Positions 1-7,671 of a stretch of DNA of 21,542 bases are shown in pieces (position 1 is the stretch's first letter; every line of letters begins with the position of its first letter). The stretch is from Coriobacteriales bacterium. GTDB taxonomy: Bacteria; Actinomycetota; Coriobacteriia; Coriobacteriales; JAEZZM01. Under the pieces are notes generated by a model. That model did not search any database and was not told the origin of the DNA. It worked only from the letters and a program-made list of their open reading frames with translations. The stretch lies in NCBI GenBank assembly GCA_029983705.1, contig JASBYZ010000014.1, positions 1-21,542 of the forward strand, in the 5' to 3' direction. The position numbers were made by a program, and so were the translations under genes.

Positions 1-212
1 AGGACTTTACCTCTAAGTATGAGGTGTCAGTAGAGCGTGCCCAAAACATTGACACCCCTTATGATGAAATTGCTCAAAAAACCTTAGAGGCTCTTAAAGC
101 CCACATAGGAGTACGTCCTCAAAAAGTTATTGTCTACGACTATGCAAAACTTGGAACTTCATCAGAGCACAAGGCAAAGCGCTTTATTGACGAGCGCAAG
201 CACAACAACTAA
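1..212 (+). CDS. C-terminal end of a PaaK-type (phenylacetate-CoA ligase family) acyl/aryl-CoA ligase, partial
   Basis: The reading frame is open from the left edge (codons start at position 3) to a TAA at 210-212, so only about the last 69 residues are visible and the gene starts outside the window. The ending resembles the C-terminal lid domain of AMP-forming phenylacetate-CoA ligases: a helix with EIAQKTLEALKAHIGV, then a strand, then GTSSEHKAKRFIDERK, matching the family's usual closing pattern (roughly S-E-x-K-A-K-R-x-I-D). The conserved lysine of this lid normally acts in adenylation. Such enzymes make an acyl- or aryl-CoA from acid, ATP and CoA. The gene lies 22 bases before the LysR-domain gene and shares its strand with the oxidoreductase genes, so it probably belongs to the same operon. 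The GTG at 24 is internal, not the true start. Family assignment rests on the tail only; the substrate cannot be told. Confidence 0.6.
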   Translation, partial: DFTSKYEVSVERAQNIDTPYDEIAQKTLEALKAHIGVRPQKVIVYDYAKLGTSSEHKAKRFIDERKHNN

Positions 213-234
213 GCAGCTAAGGAGACATGAAATC

Positions 235-897
235 ATGGCAATAAGCAAAAGCTCGTTAAGCATATCAGGACAGCACTACCTATTTACTGCTCAAACTCTC
301 GCACACTTAATTTTGGCTCGGGGAGGCGATAACTACCACTACGTATTTAGATCTCAAAAAACTGAAGAGATTTTTGACGATGTACAAAGCGAAGCCTCTG
401 AACTGGGAGTAATCATGCTCACCTCTCAAACTGAGGAGGTTATCAAAAAAGATCTTGACTCACGCGGGCTCACATTTACTAAGCTTGCAGAGTCTAAGCC
501 TCAGGTAGCACTTCCTAAGTCACACCCTCTAGTAAATGCCTCTGAGCTTTCTTTAGATGAGCTTGAAGACTGGCCGTACGTCTACTTTGAGCAAAATCCA
601 GACAACTCCTGGCACTATTTTGAGGAAGCTCTCTCTGATTACCCTCGCACAAAGACGCTTGCGACTACCGATAGAGCCTCTCTTACCGAACTTATTGTGG
701 CGCTTAATGGCTACACTATAACCTCGGGTATTTTAGTGGGAATTTCAGATGGAGGATCTCTACACACCTTACCGCTTAAGACTGATGTCCTCATTCAGCT
801 TGGTATCGTTACTAAAAAGGATGCAGAGCTTGGGGAACTTGGAGAGGACTTTGTACGACGTCTTAAAAAGATTTTGGATAGATACGCACGTATTTAG
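235..897 (+). CDS. Free-standing LysR-type effector (substrate-binding) domain protein without helix-turn-helix
   Basis: The start chosen is ATG 235, ten bases after AAGGAG at 219-224; the frame is open further upstream (to 130), but that part overlaps the ligase gene. The 220-residue product resembles the periplasmic-binding-protein-like effector domain of LysR regulators. It begins at the usual domain boundary (LSISGQHYLFTAQ), then has a strand/helix with GVIML, the first-lobe ending PQVALPKSHPLVNASELSLDELEDWPY, and the second-lobe DRASLTELIVALNGYTITSGIL. The winged helix-turn-helix and linker helix that normally precede this domain (about 90 residues) are absent, and no frameshifted copy lies upstream because that DNA encodes the ligase. 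No signal peptide is seen, so it is presumably cytoplasmic. By position, between a CoA ligase and a 2-oxoacid oxidoreductase, it may bind a pathway metabolite and act on a partner protein; that role is inferred. ACT-domain proteins can occupy a similar place in related clusters. Confidence 0.72.
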   Translation: MAISKSSLSISGQHYLFTAQTLAHLILARGGDNYHYVFRSQKTEEIFDDVQSEASELGVIMLTSQTEEVIKKDLDSRGLTFTKLAESKPQVALPKSHPLVNASELSLDELEDWPYVYFEQNPDNSWHYFEEALSDYPRTKTLATTDRASLTELIVALNGYTITSGILVGISDGGSLHTLPLKTDVLIQLGIVTKKDAELGELGEDFVRRLKKILDRYARI

Positions 898-906
898 AGA
901 AGGTAT

Positions 907-1443
907 TTGATTTATTTGAAAGAATTTATTTGGATAGGACGGGGTGGACAGGGCGCGTTTACAGCAGCGCGCCTCTTAGGTGCTGCCTTTGCATCAAAGC
1001 CAGGTATGTATAGCCTGGCTTTTCCTACATTTGGACCAGAGAGAAGAGGGGCTCCGGTAAACGCCTACACAAAGGTTGACAAGAAAAAAATTGGAAACCG
1101 CGCTCCCTCTCAAAAGGCAGATATACTTATCGTACTTGACCAGTCACTTTTAGAGCACAGATTGCTTGACAGTCTCAAGCCTGGCGGAAGGCTCTTACTT
1201 AATTCGTGTGATTACTTGAGCGATGAGCGCATCTTGTGCCTGGATGCAAAAGAACTTTCACTTGAAGTGCTTGGAAGAAATATCCCAAACACAGTCTTTT
1301 TAGGTGCAATTGCAGCTTTAGACAATGAGCTTGAACTGAGTGATATTGAGCTTGTCATTAAAGATCTCATGCCTAAAAAGCTTCAAGCTAAAAACATTGA
1401 GCTGATAAAGAAGGTATATGGGGAGGTTAGAGGTGGCAGATAG
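907..1443 (+). CDS. 2-oxoacid:ferredoxin oxidoreductase, gamma subunit
   Basis: Gamma subunit of the pyruvate/2-ketoisovalerate-type ferredoxin oxidoreductases, which decarboxylate a 2-oxoacid with CoA and reduce ferredoxin. The N-terminus shows GRGGQGAFTAARLL (residues 11-24), the CoA-binding-type motif of this subunit, followed by FGPERRGAPVNAYTKV, also typical. Length (178 residues) is normal. TTG 907 lies only 3 bases after AGAAGG; a second in-frame TTG at 916 would give MKEFIWIGRGGQG, closer to family N-termini, so the true start may be 916. The 3' end overlaps the delta gene by 11 bases if that gene starts at GTG 1433, suggesting translational coupling. Family is clear; the preferred 2-oxoacid (pyruvate, branched-chain or aromatic) cannot be decided from sequence. 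Confidence 0.87.
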   Translation: MIYLKEFIWIGRGGQGAFTAARLLGAAFASKPGMYSLAFPTFGPERRGAPVNAYTKVDKKKIGNRAPSQKADILIVLDQSLLEHRLLDSLKPGGRLLLNSCDYLSDERILCLDAKELSLEVLGRNIPNTVFLGAIAALDNELELSDIELVIKDLMPKKLQAKNIELIKKVYGEVRGGR

Positions 1444-1792
1444 AAAAGACGTCTTAATACCAAAACTCTATGATGAGAAGCTTAGCCCAAAAGACTATGC
1501 GCACACGACCTGTTTTAGCTCAGGTTATTTGAGCCAAACAAATGCCTCGTGGCGAAGTGAGCGACCTGTTATTAACCTCAAAAAATGTACTGCCTGTATG
1601 CAGTGCTATATGTACTGCCCTGATGCAAGTATTTATAAGATCAAAAATCCACTTGAAGACTCTAAACATGAAGAGCTTGTTCAGGTGGATTTAGATTTTT
1701 GTAAGGGTTGCGGCATCTGTGTTGAAGTATGCCGTTTTGGAAGTATACGTATGGTTGAGGAAGCTTGCGAGTTTAGGGAGGATCTCATTTAG
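1433..1792 (+). CDS. 2-oxoacid:ferredoxin oxidoreductase, delta (2x[4Fe-4S] ferredoxin) subunit
   Basis: Electron-carrying subunit of the complex. It has two ferredoxin motifs: C52-x2-C55-x2-C58-x3-C62-P (CTACMQCYMYCP) and C90-x2-C93-x2-C96-x3-C100 (CKGCGICVEVC), enough for two [4Fe-4S] clusters passing electrons to soluble ferredoxin. I chose GTG 1433 because GGGGAGG at 1420-1426 lies 6 bases ahead of it; the ATG at 1418 is in frame but overlaps that ribosome site and has none of its own. The product is 119 residues, slightly longer than many delta subunits because of an N-terminal stretch of about 50 residues ahead of the first cluster. The order gamma-delta-alpha-beta as separate genes is the four-subunit arrangement known for archaeal and some bacterial POR/VOR enzymes, rather than the single-chain pyruvate enzyme. 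Confidence 0.87.
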   Translation: MADRKDVLIPKLYDEKLSPKDYAHTTCFSSGYLSQTNASWRSERPVINLKKCTACMQCYMYCPDASIYKIKNPLEDSKHEELVQVDLDFCKGCGICVEVCRFGSIRMVEEACEFREDLI

Positions 1793-1794
1793 TT

Positions 1795-2979
1795 ATGCCA
1801 CGTAAATTTTTATCGGGAGATGAGGCAGTAGCTGAAGGTATCAGGCTTGCACAGCCAGATGTGATAAGTGCCTACCCTATAACTCCTCAAACTGTTACCG
1901 TTGAGCGTCTCTCAGAATTTGTTGCAAACGGAGAGCTTGAGAGCCACTACATGTACGTGGAATCTGAACACTCAGCGCTGGCTGCTGCTATTGGAGTGAG
2001 TGCAGCGGGCGCTCGTGCATTTACTGCCACCTCTTCTCAAGGTCTCTTATATATGGCTGAATGTCTTACCTACGCATCTGGTGGGCGCTTTCCTATTGTC
2101 ATGATGAACGCCAATAGAGCAACAGCGCTTCCCTGGAACATCTATGGTGACCAGCGAGATTCTATTGCCTTACTTGACCACGGCTGGATTCAGGCCTATG
2201 CAGAAGATGCTCAAGAGGCACTTGACCTCTGCTTGATGGCCTATAAAATTGCAGAGCATCCAGACGTTCTTACTCCTTTCATGATTAACTTAGACGGCTT
2301 TGCGCTTACCCATACTTTTGAATCAGTGGATGTACCAGACAACAAAGATGCACTGGACTTTGTGGGAAGGTATGAGGCCTTTAACTGCTTTAGCTTTGAT
2401 GAGCCAAAAAATATTGGCTACTCAGCAGGACCTGCATATAACAAGTATTTTAAATATGATGAGCACCTTGGTATGAATTGCGCACTTAAGGTTATCGATG
2501 AGGTAGAGCGTGACTTTGAAGCACGCTTTGGCAGGTCTTATCCGGGAGCGCTTGAGAGCTACCACATGGAAGATACTGAACTGTGCATACTTACCCTTGG
2601 CTCAATTTCTGGTCTGGTGCGTGAGTGCGTAGACATTGCGCGCGAGCGCGGAATCAAGCTTGGTCTTGTAAAGCTCAGATATCTCAGGCCTCTTCCCTCT
2701 GGGCAGCTTGCACAAGCTTTAGCTGGCATCAAAGCACTTTGTGTGCTTGAAAAGGACATCTCTTTTGGTGCAGAAGGAACGGTATTTACCAATATTAAAT
2801 CCGTACTGTATGACTACAAGATCGAGCTTGAGTGCTTTAACGTAATAGCTGGCCTTGGTGGAGACGATATTTTGCCACAGGACATTAAGCAGATAGTTAA
2901 TACGCTCGTAGACATCTCTCACAACAAGCCCTATAAGCGCCTTCAGTTTTTAGGCATTGACACTTTACAGGAGGGCTAG
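1795..2979 (+). CDS. 2-oxoacid:ferredoxin oxidoreductase, alpha subunit
   Basis: Alpha subunit (394 residues, normal length) carrying the pyrimidine-binding half of the thiamine diphosphate site and a transketolase C-terminal domain. Visible motifs are YPITPQT (27-33), ESEHSA (56-61) and TSSQG (79-83), followed by the conserved IVMMNANRA and GDQRDS segments. The gene starts two bases after the delta stop, with GGGAGG about 14 bases upstream inside the delta gene, so it is probably translated by coupling. It ends three bases before the beta ATG. The substrate pocket cannot be read by eye. The PaaK-type ligase upstream makes an aromatic or branched-chain substrate as likely as pyruvate. Confidence 0.92.
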   Translation: MPRKFLSGDEAVAEGIRLAQPDVISAYPITPQTVTVERLSEFVANGELESHYMYVESEHSALAAAIGVSAAGARAFTATSSQGLLYMAECLTYASGGRFPIVMMNANRATALPWNIYGDQRDSIALLDHGWIQAYAEDAQEALDLCLMAYKIAEHPDVLTPFMINLDGFALTHTFESVDVPDNKDALDFVGRYEAFNCFSFDEPKNIGYSAGPAYNKYFKYDEHLGMNCALKVIDEVERDFEARFGRSYPGALESYHMEDTELCILTLGSISGLVRECVDIARERGIKLGLVKLRYLRPLPSGQLAQALAGIKALCVLEKDISFGAEGTVFTNIKSVLYDYKIELECFNVIAGLGGDDILPQDIKQIVNTLVDISHNKPYKRLQFLGIDTLQEG

Positions 2980-2982
2980 ACT

Positions 2983-3891
2983 ATGGCTGCTATTAACCAT
3001 AAAACTTTACGAGAAGACGAGTTTTTCTTTGGACATAAGGCCTGTGCTGGTTGCGGAGCTTCTTTAGTGTTGCGCCACGTGCTTAAAATTTTAGGCCCAA
3101 ACGCCGTGTCAGTACTTCCGGCAGGATGTATGTCTGCGGTTGGATTTAACTTTCCTAACCTTGCCTTTCAAAACAACTCTATGATTTCTCCTTTTGCAGC
3201 TACCGCCCCTGTTATGAGTGGCATTAGAGCTGGTTTTGATATGAGAAAAAAGCGGGGCGATAAGATCCCTGATGATTTTTGTGTAGTAGGCTTTGCAGGA
3301 GATGGAGCAACTGCAGATATTGGACTTGCTGCACTTTCAGGCGCAATAGATAGAGATGATAATCTACTCTACATTTGCTATGACAATGAAGCCTACATGA
3401 ACACCGGCGTTCAAAAGTCATCGCTCACTCCTTTTGGAGCTAAAACCACAAACACCCCGGTAGGTACCCAGATTCAAGGAGCACTCAGCAACAAGAAAAA
3501 TATGTTTGAGATTGTGGCTGCACATAACATTTCTTATGCAGCAACTGCATCAATTGGCTACCTGCCAGACTTTCTTAAAAAAGTAGCCAAGGCAAAAGAT
3601 ATGCCTGGCACCAGATATATTCATGTAATTGCTCCCTGCCCTACAGGATGGGGACATGCCGATAAAGACACTATCAACTTTGCTAAAGCAATTGTAGACT
3701 GCGGGCTTTGGTATTTAGCAGAATATGAGGCAGGTGACTATAAGATTAGCCGCCGACCAAAAGAGTTTGGCTCGATTAAAGACTATCTACACTCACAGTC
3801 TCGATTTAGAGCCCTTGATGATGCAGCTATCGCACATATAGAAGCAGAGCGCGACGCTAAGTGGGCTTACATAGATACTCACTGGAGCTAG
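2983..3891 (+). CDS. 2-oxoacid:ferredoxin oxidoreductase, beta subunit (thiamine diphosphate-binding)
   Basis: Beta subunit (302 residues), holding the diphosphate half of the thiamine cofactor and the cluster nearest the active site. CAGCGA at 21-26 gives C21 and C24; C49 (PAGCM) and C219 (APCPTGW) are the likely remaining ligands. The Mg/thiamine-diphosphate motif starts at G106-D107-G108 (GDGATADIG), followed by YDNEAYMNTGVQKS, highly typical of POR/VOR beta chains. ATG 2983 has GGAGG at 2970-2974, 8 bases upstream. The stop codon lies inside the left arm of the terminator that closes the operon. Translation must therefore run into the hairpin before release. Confidence 0.93.
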   Translation: MAAINHKTLREDEFFFGHKACAGCGASLVLRHVLKILGPNAVSVLPAGCMSAVGFNFPNLAFQNNSMISPFAATAPVMSGIRAGFDMRKKRGDKIPDDFCVVGFAGDGATADIGLAALSGAIDRDDNLLYICYDNEAYMNTGVQKSSLTPFGAKTTNTPVGTQIQGALSNKKNMFEIVAAHNISYAATASIGYLPDFLKKVAKAKDMPGTRYIHVIAPCPTGWGHADKDTINFAKAIVDCGLWYLAEYEAGDYKISRRPKEFGSIKDYLHSQSRFRALDDAAIAHIEAERDAKWAYIDTHWS

Positions 3892-3918
3892 AGATACTTC
3901 TCTAGCTCCGTGTTTTTT
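3884..3918 (+). terminator. Rho-independent terminator of the oxidoreductase operon
   Basis: GGAGCTAGAG (3884-3893) pairs perfectly with CTCTAGCTCC (3900-3909) around a 6-base loop, followed by GTG and six T (3913-3918). It overlaps the beta-subunit stop codon at 3889-3891. On the minus strand the hairpin is not followed by a T-run, so it should mainly stop rightward transcription. Confidence 0.88.
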
Positions 3919-3921
3919 AAA

Positions 3922-5265
3922 CTAAAATTCAAGTCCTTCAAGACGATCAAAGATTACATCTTTTCTAGTTAAGAAATCCCAAGGATCAAAGATGTGATCA
4001 AGTTTTTCAGAGTCAATATGGACGCGCTCATCTTGTTCAATACGCTCACGAAGGCTTAAGCCCTCTTTAGCATGCTGGATATCATTCCAAACTTCCATTG
4101 AGTTTGACTGTACAATCTCATAGGCAGCCTCACGGGTAATACCGGTATCTACCAGTGCGAGAAGAAGCTTAGATGAGAAGATAAGACCACGAGTTTTATT
4201 GAGGTTAAAAAGCATAGATTCTGGATAGAGCACCATACCCTCAAGTATCCACTCAAGTTTTGAAAGTATGTAGTTAAGCGCAATAAAAGAATCCGCCTGA
4301 GCTACACGCTCTGCTGATGAGTGAGAAATATCTCTCTCGTGCCAAAGTGCCACGTTATCATAGGCAACTTGAGCATTTGCTTTTACCAGGCGAGACATAC
4401 CGCAAATACGCTCAGCGGTGATTGGGTTTCTTTTGTGTGGCATTGCCGATGAGCCCTTTTGGCCCTTCTTAAATGGCTCTTCTGCCTCAATGGTATCTGA
4501 TTTTTGAAGCGCTCTAATCTCTGTTGCAATTCTCTCACAGCTTGCAGCAATGCAGGCTAAAGCTGATGCAAGTTGTGCATGTCTGTCTCGAGAAATTACC
4601 TGAGTAGAAAGAGGGTCATGCTTTAGCTTGAGCTTCTCGCACACATACTCTTCTACAAAAGGATCAATATTTGAGTAGGAGCCAACCGCACCAGAGATTG
4701 CTCCGTAAGCAATCATTTCACGAGCCTGCTCAAGGCGGATAATAGAGCGTTTAATCTCCCATGCCCATGAGGCAAACTTCATGCCAAATACCATAGGCTC
4801 AGCATGAATACCGTGGGTTCTTCCCACACATAAGGTCTCTTGCTCTTCAAAGGCGCGTACCTTACAGGTTTCGCCAATCTTTTTGAGCTGTGAGAGCAAG
4901 ATGTCTACCGCTTGAGTAAGTTGATAGCAAAGCGCAGTATCTCCCAAGTCAGAGCTTGTCATACCGTAGTGAATCCAGCGAGAAGGCTTTGGCTCGCCCT
5001 CTTTTACGTCCTTATCGACAAACTCACCCATATTGGTTAGAAATGCGATAACATCGTGGTTGGTTACTGCCTCAATTTCATCTACGCGAGCCTTGTCAAA
5101 GTTTGCATGCTCTCTAATCCACTGAGCCTCTTCTTTTGAGATGCCAATCTGTCCAAGTTTAGCCTGGGCCTCACATGCAAGCACTTCTATCTCTTGCCAG
5201 ATCTTGTACTTGTTTTCAGTTGAGAAAATGCTTCTCATTTCTTCGCGGGTGTAGCGCTCAATCAT
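3922..5265 (-). CDS. purB: Adenylosuccinate lyase
   Basis: Catalyses two fumarate-releasing steps of purine synthesis: SAICAR to AICAR and adenylosuccinate to AMP, in the cytoplasm as a homotetramer. The 447-residue product carries GMTSSD (101-106), the catalytic-histidine segment RTHG (149-152) and the fumarase/aspartase superfamily signature SSAMPHKRNP (272-281), with the mobile-loop serine intact. Start ATG 5265 is preceded on its strand by AGGAG about 10 bases upstream. It lies 48 bases after the membrane-protein gene on the same strand and converges with the oxidoreductase operon, only 3 bases from that operon's terminator. I see no good T-tailed hairpin for its own leftward end. Nothing unusual in length or motifs. 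Confidence 0.97.
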   Translation of the reverse strand: MIERYTREEMRSIFSTENKYKIWQEIEVLACEAQAKLGQIGISKEEAQWIREHANFDKARVDEIEAVTNHDVIAFLTNMGEFVDKDVKEGEPKPSRWIHYGMTSSDLGDTALCYQLTQAVDILLSQLKKIGETCKVRAFEEQETLCVGRTHGIHAEPMVFGMKFASWAWEIKRSIIRLEQAREMIAYGAISGAVGSYSNIDPFVEEYVCEKLKLKHDPLSTQVISRDRHAQLASALACIAASCERIATEIRALQKSDTIEAEEPFKKGQKGSSAMPHKRNPITAERICGMSRLVKANAQVAYDNVALWHERDISHSSAERVAQADSFIALNYILSKLEWILEGMVLYPESMLFNLNKTRGLIFSSKLLLALVDTGITREAAYEIVQSNSMEVWNDIQHAKEGLSLRERIEQDERVHIDSEKLDHIFDPWDFLTRKDVIFDRLEGLEF

Positions 5266-5313
5266 AAAAGCTTCGCTCCTTGCCGTATTAGTTTTTGCCT
5301 CTTATTAGTATAG

Positions 5314-6147
5314 CTAAGCTAGGTAGCGGCGAAGCGCAAAATATGCAGGAGAATATTTCTCTTTTACTTGAGGATTATTAACCGTCTTTATGGTGCTTAG
5401 TTTTTCAAGCTTTCTCAGGCGCACTCTCTTGGTAAGACCTCTACCTATTAAAAATGAGAAACAGGTTAGGCTTAGGTATGAAAGCACTACAAGAGCTGGA
5501 TATATTGGAAAAGGCAGCCCTAAGAGCAGGTCATCTAAAAATGGTGGGTCAAGATAGAAGTGATAATTTGCCTGCAAAGCTGTATCTATAGGAAAGCTTA
5601 AGCTGATGTATATTGCCATAAACACGAGCATGCGACGAAGATCTTTTATAGGAAAGGTATAACCCTTGCCCCAAAACATAATAATTAAAGAGGTGTAGAT
5701 AAGGCAGGCGTGGTTATACCAGTATGAAACAATTGTTGGGTGAGGCCACTGATAGGGCTCAGCTGTTACTACTAAAAGCGAGGCAATAGCATAAAAGCCC
5801 CAGTATACGCATATTACTTTTGTATACTTATTGTGAGTGATAAGCGTGAAGGCGCCCAAAAGTATTGCAAGTCTGCAGGTATACAGTGGCAGAGTATCTG
5901 TTGTAAAAATTCCGTTATACACATGCCAGCCGTAGTAGCAAAGCGCTACGCACACCGTACTCACTGCAATCCATATTTCTACTGCACGCCTGAGACGTGG
6001 GTGATTATTAAAGAAATTTGCAGAAAAGACCACTCCTACTCCTATAAGAGCTATGCAGGTTAAAAGTAAGAGATGTTCACTTGAATAAGGTAAAAAGAGA
6101 GCTTGTTCGTCCTGATATCTGAAGTAGTACGCTAAAGCATCAAGCAT
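5314..6147 (-). CDS. TIGR02206/YwaF-like integral membrane protein
   Basis: A 277-residue protein with about seven hydrophobic segments. The segment TDTLPLYTCRLAILLGAFTLI resembles the conserved LPLhxCxl motif of the TIGR02206 (B. subtilis YwaF) membrane family, and the spacing of the helices fits. The function of that family is not established to my knowledge. After the last helix comes a basic tail (KRVRLRKLEKL), expected inside by the positive-inside rule. The start ATG 6147 has no clear ribosome site on its strand (only GAGAAAG about 12 bases ahead), so initiation may be weak or the start misplaced. It is divergent from gdhA and precedes purB on the same strand with a 48-base gap, a possible operon without an obvious functional tie. 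Confidence 0.75.
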   Translation of the reverse strand: MLDALAYYFRYQDEQALFLPYSSEHLLLLTCIALIGVGVVFSANFFNNHPRLRRAVEIWIAVSTVCVALCYYGWHVYNGIFTTDTLPLYTCRLAILLGAFTLITHNKYTKVICVYWGFYAIASLLVVTAEPYQWPHPTIVSYWYNHACLIYTSLIIMFWGKGYTFPIKDLRRMLVFMAIYISLSFPIDTALQANYHFYLDPPFLDDLLLGLPFPIYPALVVLSYLSLTCFSFLIGRGLTKRVRLRKLEKLSTIKTVNNPQVKEKYSPAYFALRRYLA

Positions 6148-6150
6148 TAA

Positions 6151-6217
6151 TCAATTATCTTTCTCGTACGAAGGAGGTCTACTATTACTTTATACGCAAG
6201 ATAGTAATGATAATTGA
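6151..6217. repeat. Spaced 9-bp inverted repeat in the divergent region before gdhA
   Basis: TCAATTATC (6151-6159) is the exact reverse complement of GATAATTGA (6209-6217), with 49 bases between. It lies between the divergent membrane-protein gene and gdhA, where a regulator could bind. AT-rich 9-mers can match by chance, so this is a weak call. Confidence 0.3.
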
Positions 6218-6250
6218 GCGATTCGTAAAATGTTTTTTGTGTTTGTTAAA

Positions 6251-6294
6251 TATAATTGAAGTATCAATTTTTAGAGCGTATTCTTTTTTACGCT
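6251..6294 (+). promoter_or_regulatory. Possible gdhA promoter -10 and leader inverted repeats
   Basis: A consensus TATAAT sits at 6251-6256, 70 bases before the gdhA start, but no convincing -35 hexamer is found 16-18 bases upstream. Just downstream are two short inverted repeats: AATTGA-agta-TCAATT (6254-6269), which overlaps the -10, and AGCGTA/TACGCT (6275-6280 and 6289-6294) with an 8-base T-rich loop. The first could be an operator or the second a leader hairpin. Evidence is by eye only. Confidence 0.35.
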
Positions 6295-6325
6295 ATTTGT
6301 AATGAGCCATGTGGGAAGGATTTTT

Positions 6326-7657
6326 ATGAAGTACACCGAGCGCATTATCGCTGAGGTACAGAAAAAAGATGCTCATCATCCAAATTTCATCCAAGCAGTA
6401 ACTGAAGTCTTAGAGTCAATCGATTCAGCTGTAGAGGCACACCCTGAATACAAAGAGGCTTCACTTCTCGAAAGATTGGTTGAGCCAGAGCGCATTGTTA
6501 TGTTTAGAGTGCCATGGATTGATGACAAGGGAAAAATTCAAGTAAACAGAGGATTTAGAGTTCAGTTTAATTCCGCACTTGGCCCATATAAAGGCGGACT
6601 TCGTTTTCATCCATCAGTAAGCCTTGATACCGTTAAATTTCTTGCCTTTGAGCAAACCTTTAAAAACTCTTTGACCACCCTTCCAATGGGCGGTGGTAAA
6701 GGTGGCTCTGACTTCAACCCAAAAGGCAAGTCAGACAACGAGGTTATGAGATTTTGCCAATCATTTATGACAGAACTTTCAAGACATATTGGCGCTGATA
6801 CTGACGTTCCAGCTGGCGACATTGGAGTTGGCGCCCGTGAAATTGGCTACCTCTTTGGTCAGTACAAACGTATCAGCAATCAGTTTACTGGTGTCTTAAC
6901 CGGTAAAGGCCTTGATTACGGTGGATCTTTAGCAAGAACTGAGGCTACTGGATATGGTGCAGTATATATTCTGCAGTCTCTCTTACAAGATAATGACCTT
7001 GACTTAGCTGGCAAAACCGTAATTGTTTCTGGATCAGGCAATGTTGCTTTATATATGATTCAAAAGCTTCAACAACTTGGTGCTAAACCTATTACCGCAT
7101 CTGACTCAGATGGTGGGGTTTACGATAAGGACGGTATTGATTTTGAGCTCCTCCAAGAAATTAAGGAGGTAAAGCGCGGTAGAGTATCTGACTATGCTCA
7201 AAAGCGTCCAAGCGCTCAGTATTATGAGGGTAAGGGTGTTTGGAGCGTTAAGGCAGATATTGCAATGCCAGGCGCAACTCAAAACGAACTTGATTTAGAC
7301 GATGCAAAAACTCTTGTAGCAAATGGTATTAAAGCTTTGGTAGAGGTATCAAATATGCCACTGAGCCTTGAGGCTATTAAGTATGTTCAAGAACAAGGTA
7401 TCCTGTATCTTCCATCAAAGGCGGCTAATGCTGGTGGAGTTGCAACCTCTGGTCTTGAGATGAGCCAAAACTCACTTCGCTTAGGCTGGAGCTTTGAAGA
7501 GGTTGACTTAAAACTCAAGCACATCATGCAAAGCATCTATCATGATTCAAAGCAGGCAGCTGAACTTGCAGGACAGCCTGGCAACTTCTTAATAGGTGCA
7601 AATATTGCCGGATTTAATAAGGTAGCTCACGCTATGATGGCACAGGGTGCTGTTTAA
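6326..7657 (+). CDS. gdhA: NADP-type glutamate dehydrogenase
   Basis: Interconverts 2-oxoglutarate plus ammonia and glutamate. ATG 6326 is chosen over the in-frame ATG at 6302 because GGAAGGA (6314-6320) lies 5 bases ahead of it and MKYTERIIAEVQ matches family N-termini. The 443-residue length is that of the hexameric bacterial enzyme. PMGGGKGGSDF (120-130) holds the catalytic lysine K125, PAGDIGVG (163-169) the catalytic aspartate, and SGSGNVA (235-241) the Rossmann nucleotide loop. It stands alone between a divergent membrane-protein gene and a terminator. In an amino-acid-using anaerobe it would supply or remove the amino group for transaminations that feed 2-oxoacids to ferredoxin oxidoreductases. 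That link with the first operon is functional inference only. NADP preference is inferred from family resemblance. Confidence 0.96.
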   Translation: MKYTERIIAEVQKKDAHHPNFIQAVTEVLESIDSAVEAHPEYKEASLLERLVEPERIVMFRVPWIDDKGKIQVNRGFRVQFNSALGPYKGGLRFHPSVSLDTVKFLAFEQTFKNSLTTLPMGGGKGGSDFNPKGKSDNEVMRFCQSFMTELSRHIGADTDVPAGDIGVGAREIGYLFGQYKRISNQFTGVLTGKGLDYGGSLARTEATGYGAVYILQSLLQDNDLDLAGKTVIVSGSGNVALYMIQKLQQLGAKPITASDSDGGVYDKDGIDFELLQEIKEVKRGRVSDYAQKRPSAQYYEGKGVWSVKADIAMPGATQNELDLDDAKTLVANGIKALVEVSNMPLSLEAIKYVQEQGILYLPSKAANAGGVATSGLEMSQNSLRLGWSFEEVDLKLKHIMQSIYHDSKQAAELAGQPGNFLIGANIAGFNKVAHAMMAQGAV

Positions 7658-7671
7658 GTTTTTTTGAATGT

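Noticed and set aside
130..234. Upstream extension of the LysR-domain frame that might add a DNA-binding part
   Set aside because: The 35 residues are polar, Ser/Thr-rich and show no helix-turn-helix; the DNA encodes the ligase C-terminus in another frame, and the ribosome site fits ATG 235.
6171..6177. Perfect AAGGAGG on the plus strand before gdhA, suggesting a leader peptide
   Set aside because: No ATG, GTG or TTG follows at a usable distance, and ATT at 6183 would encode only six residues.
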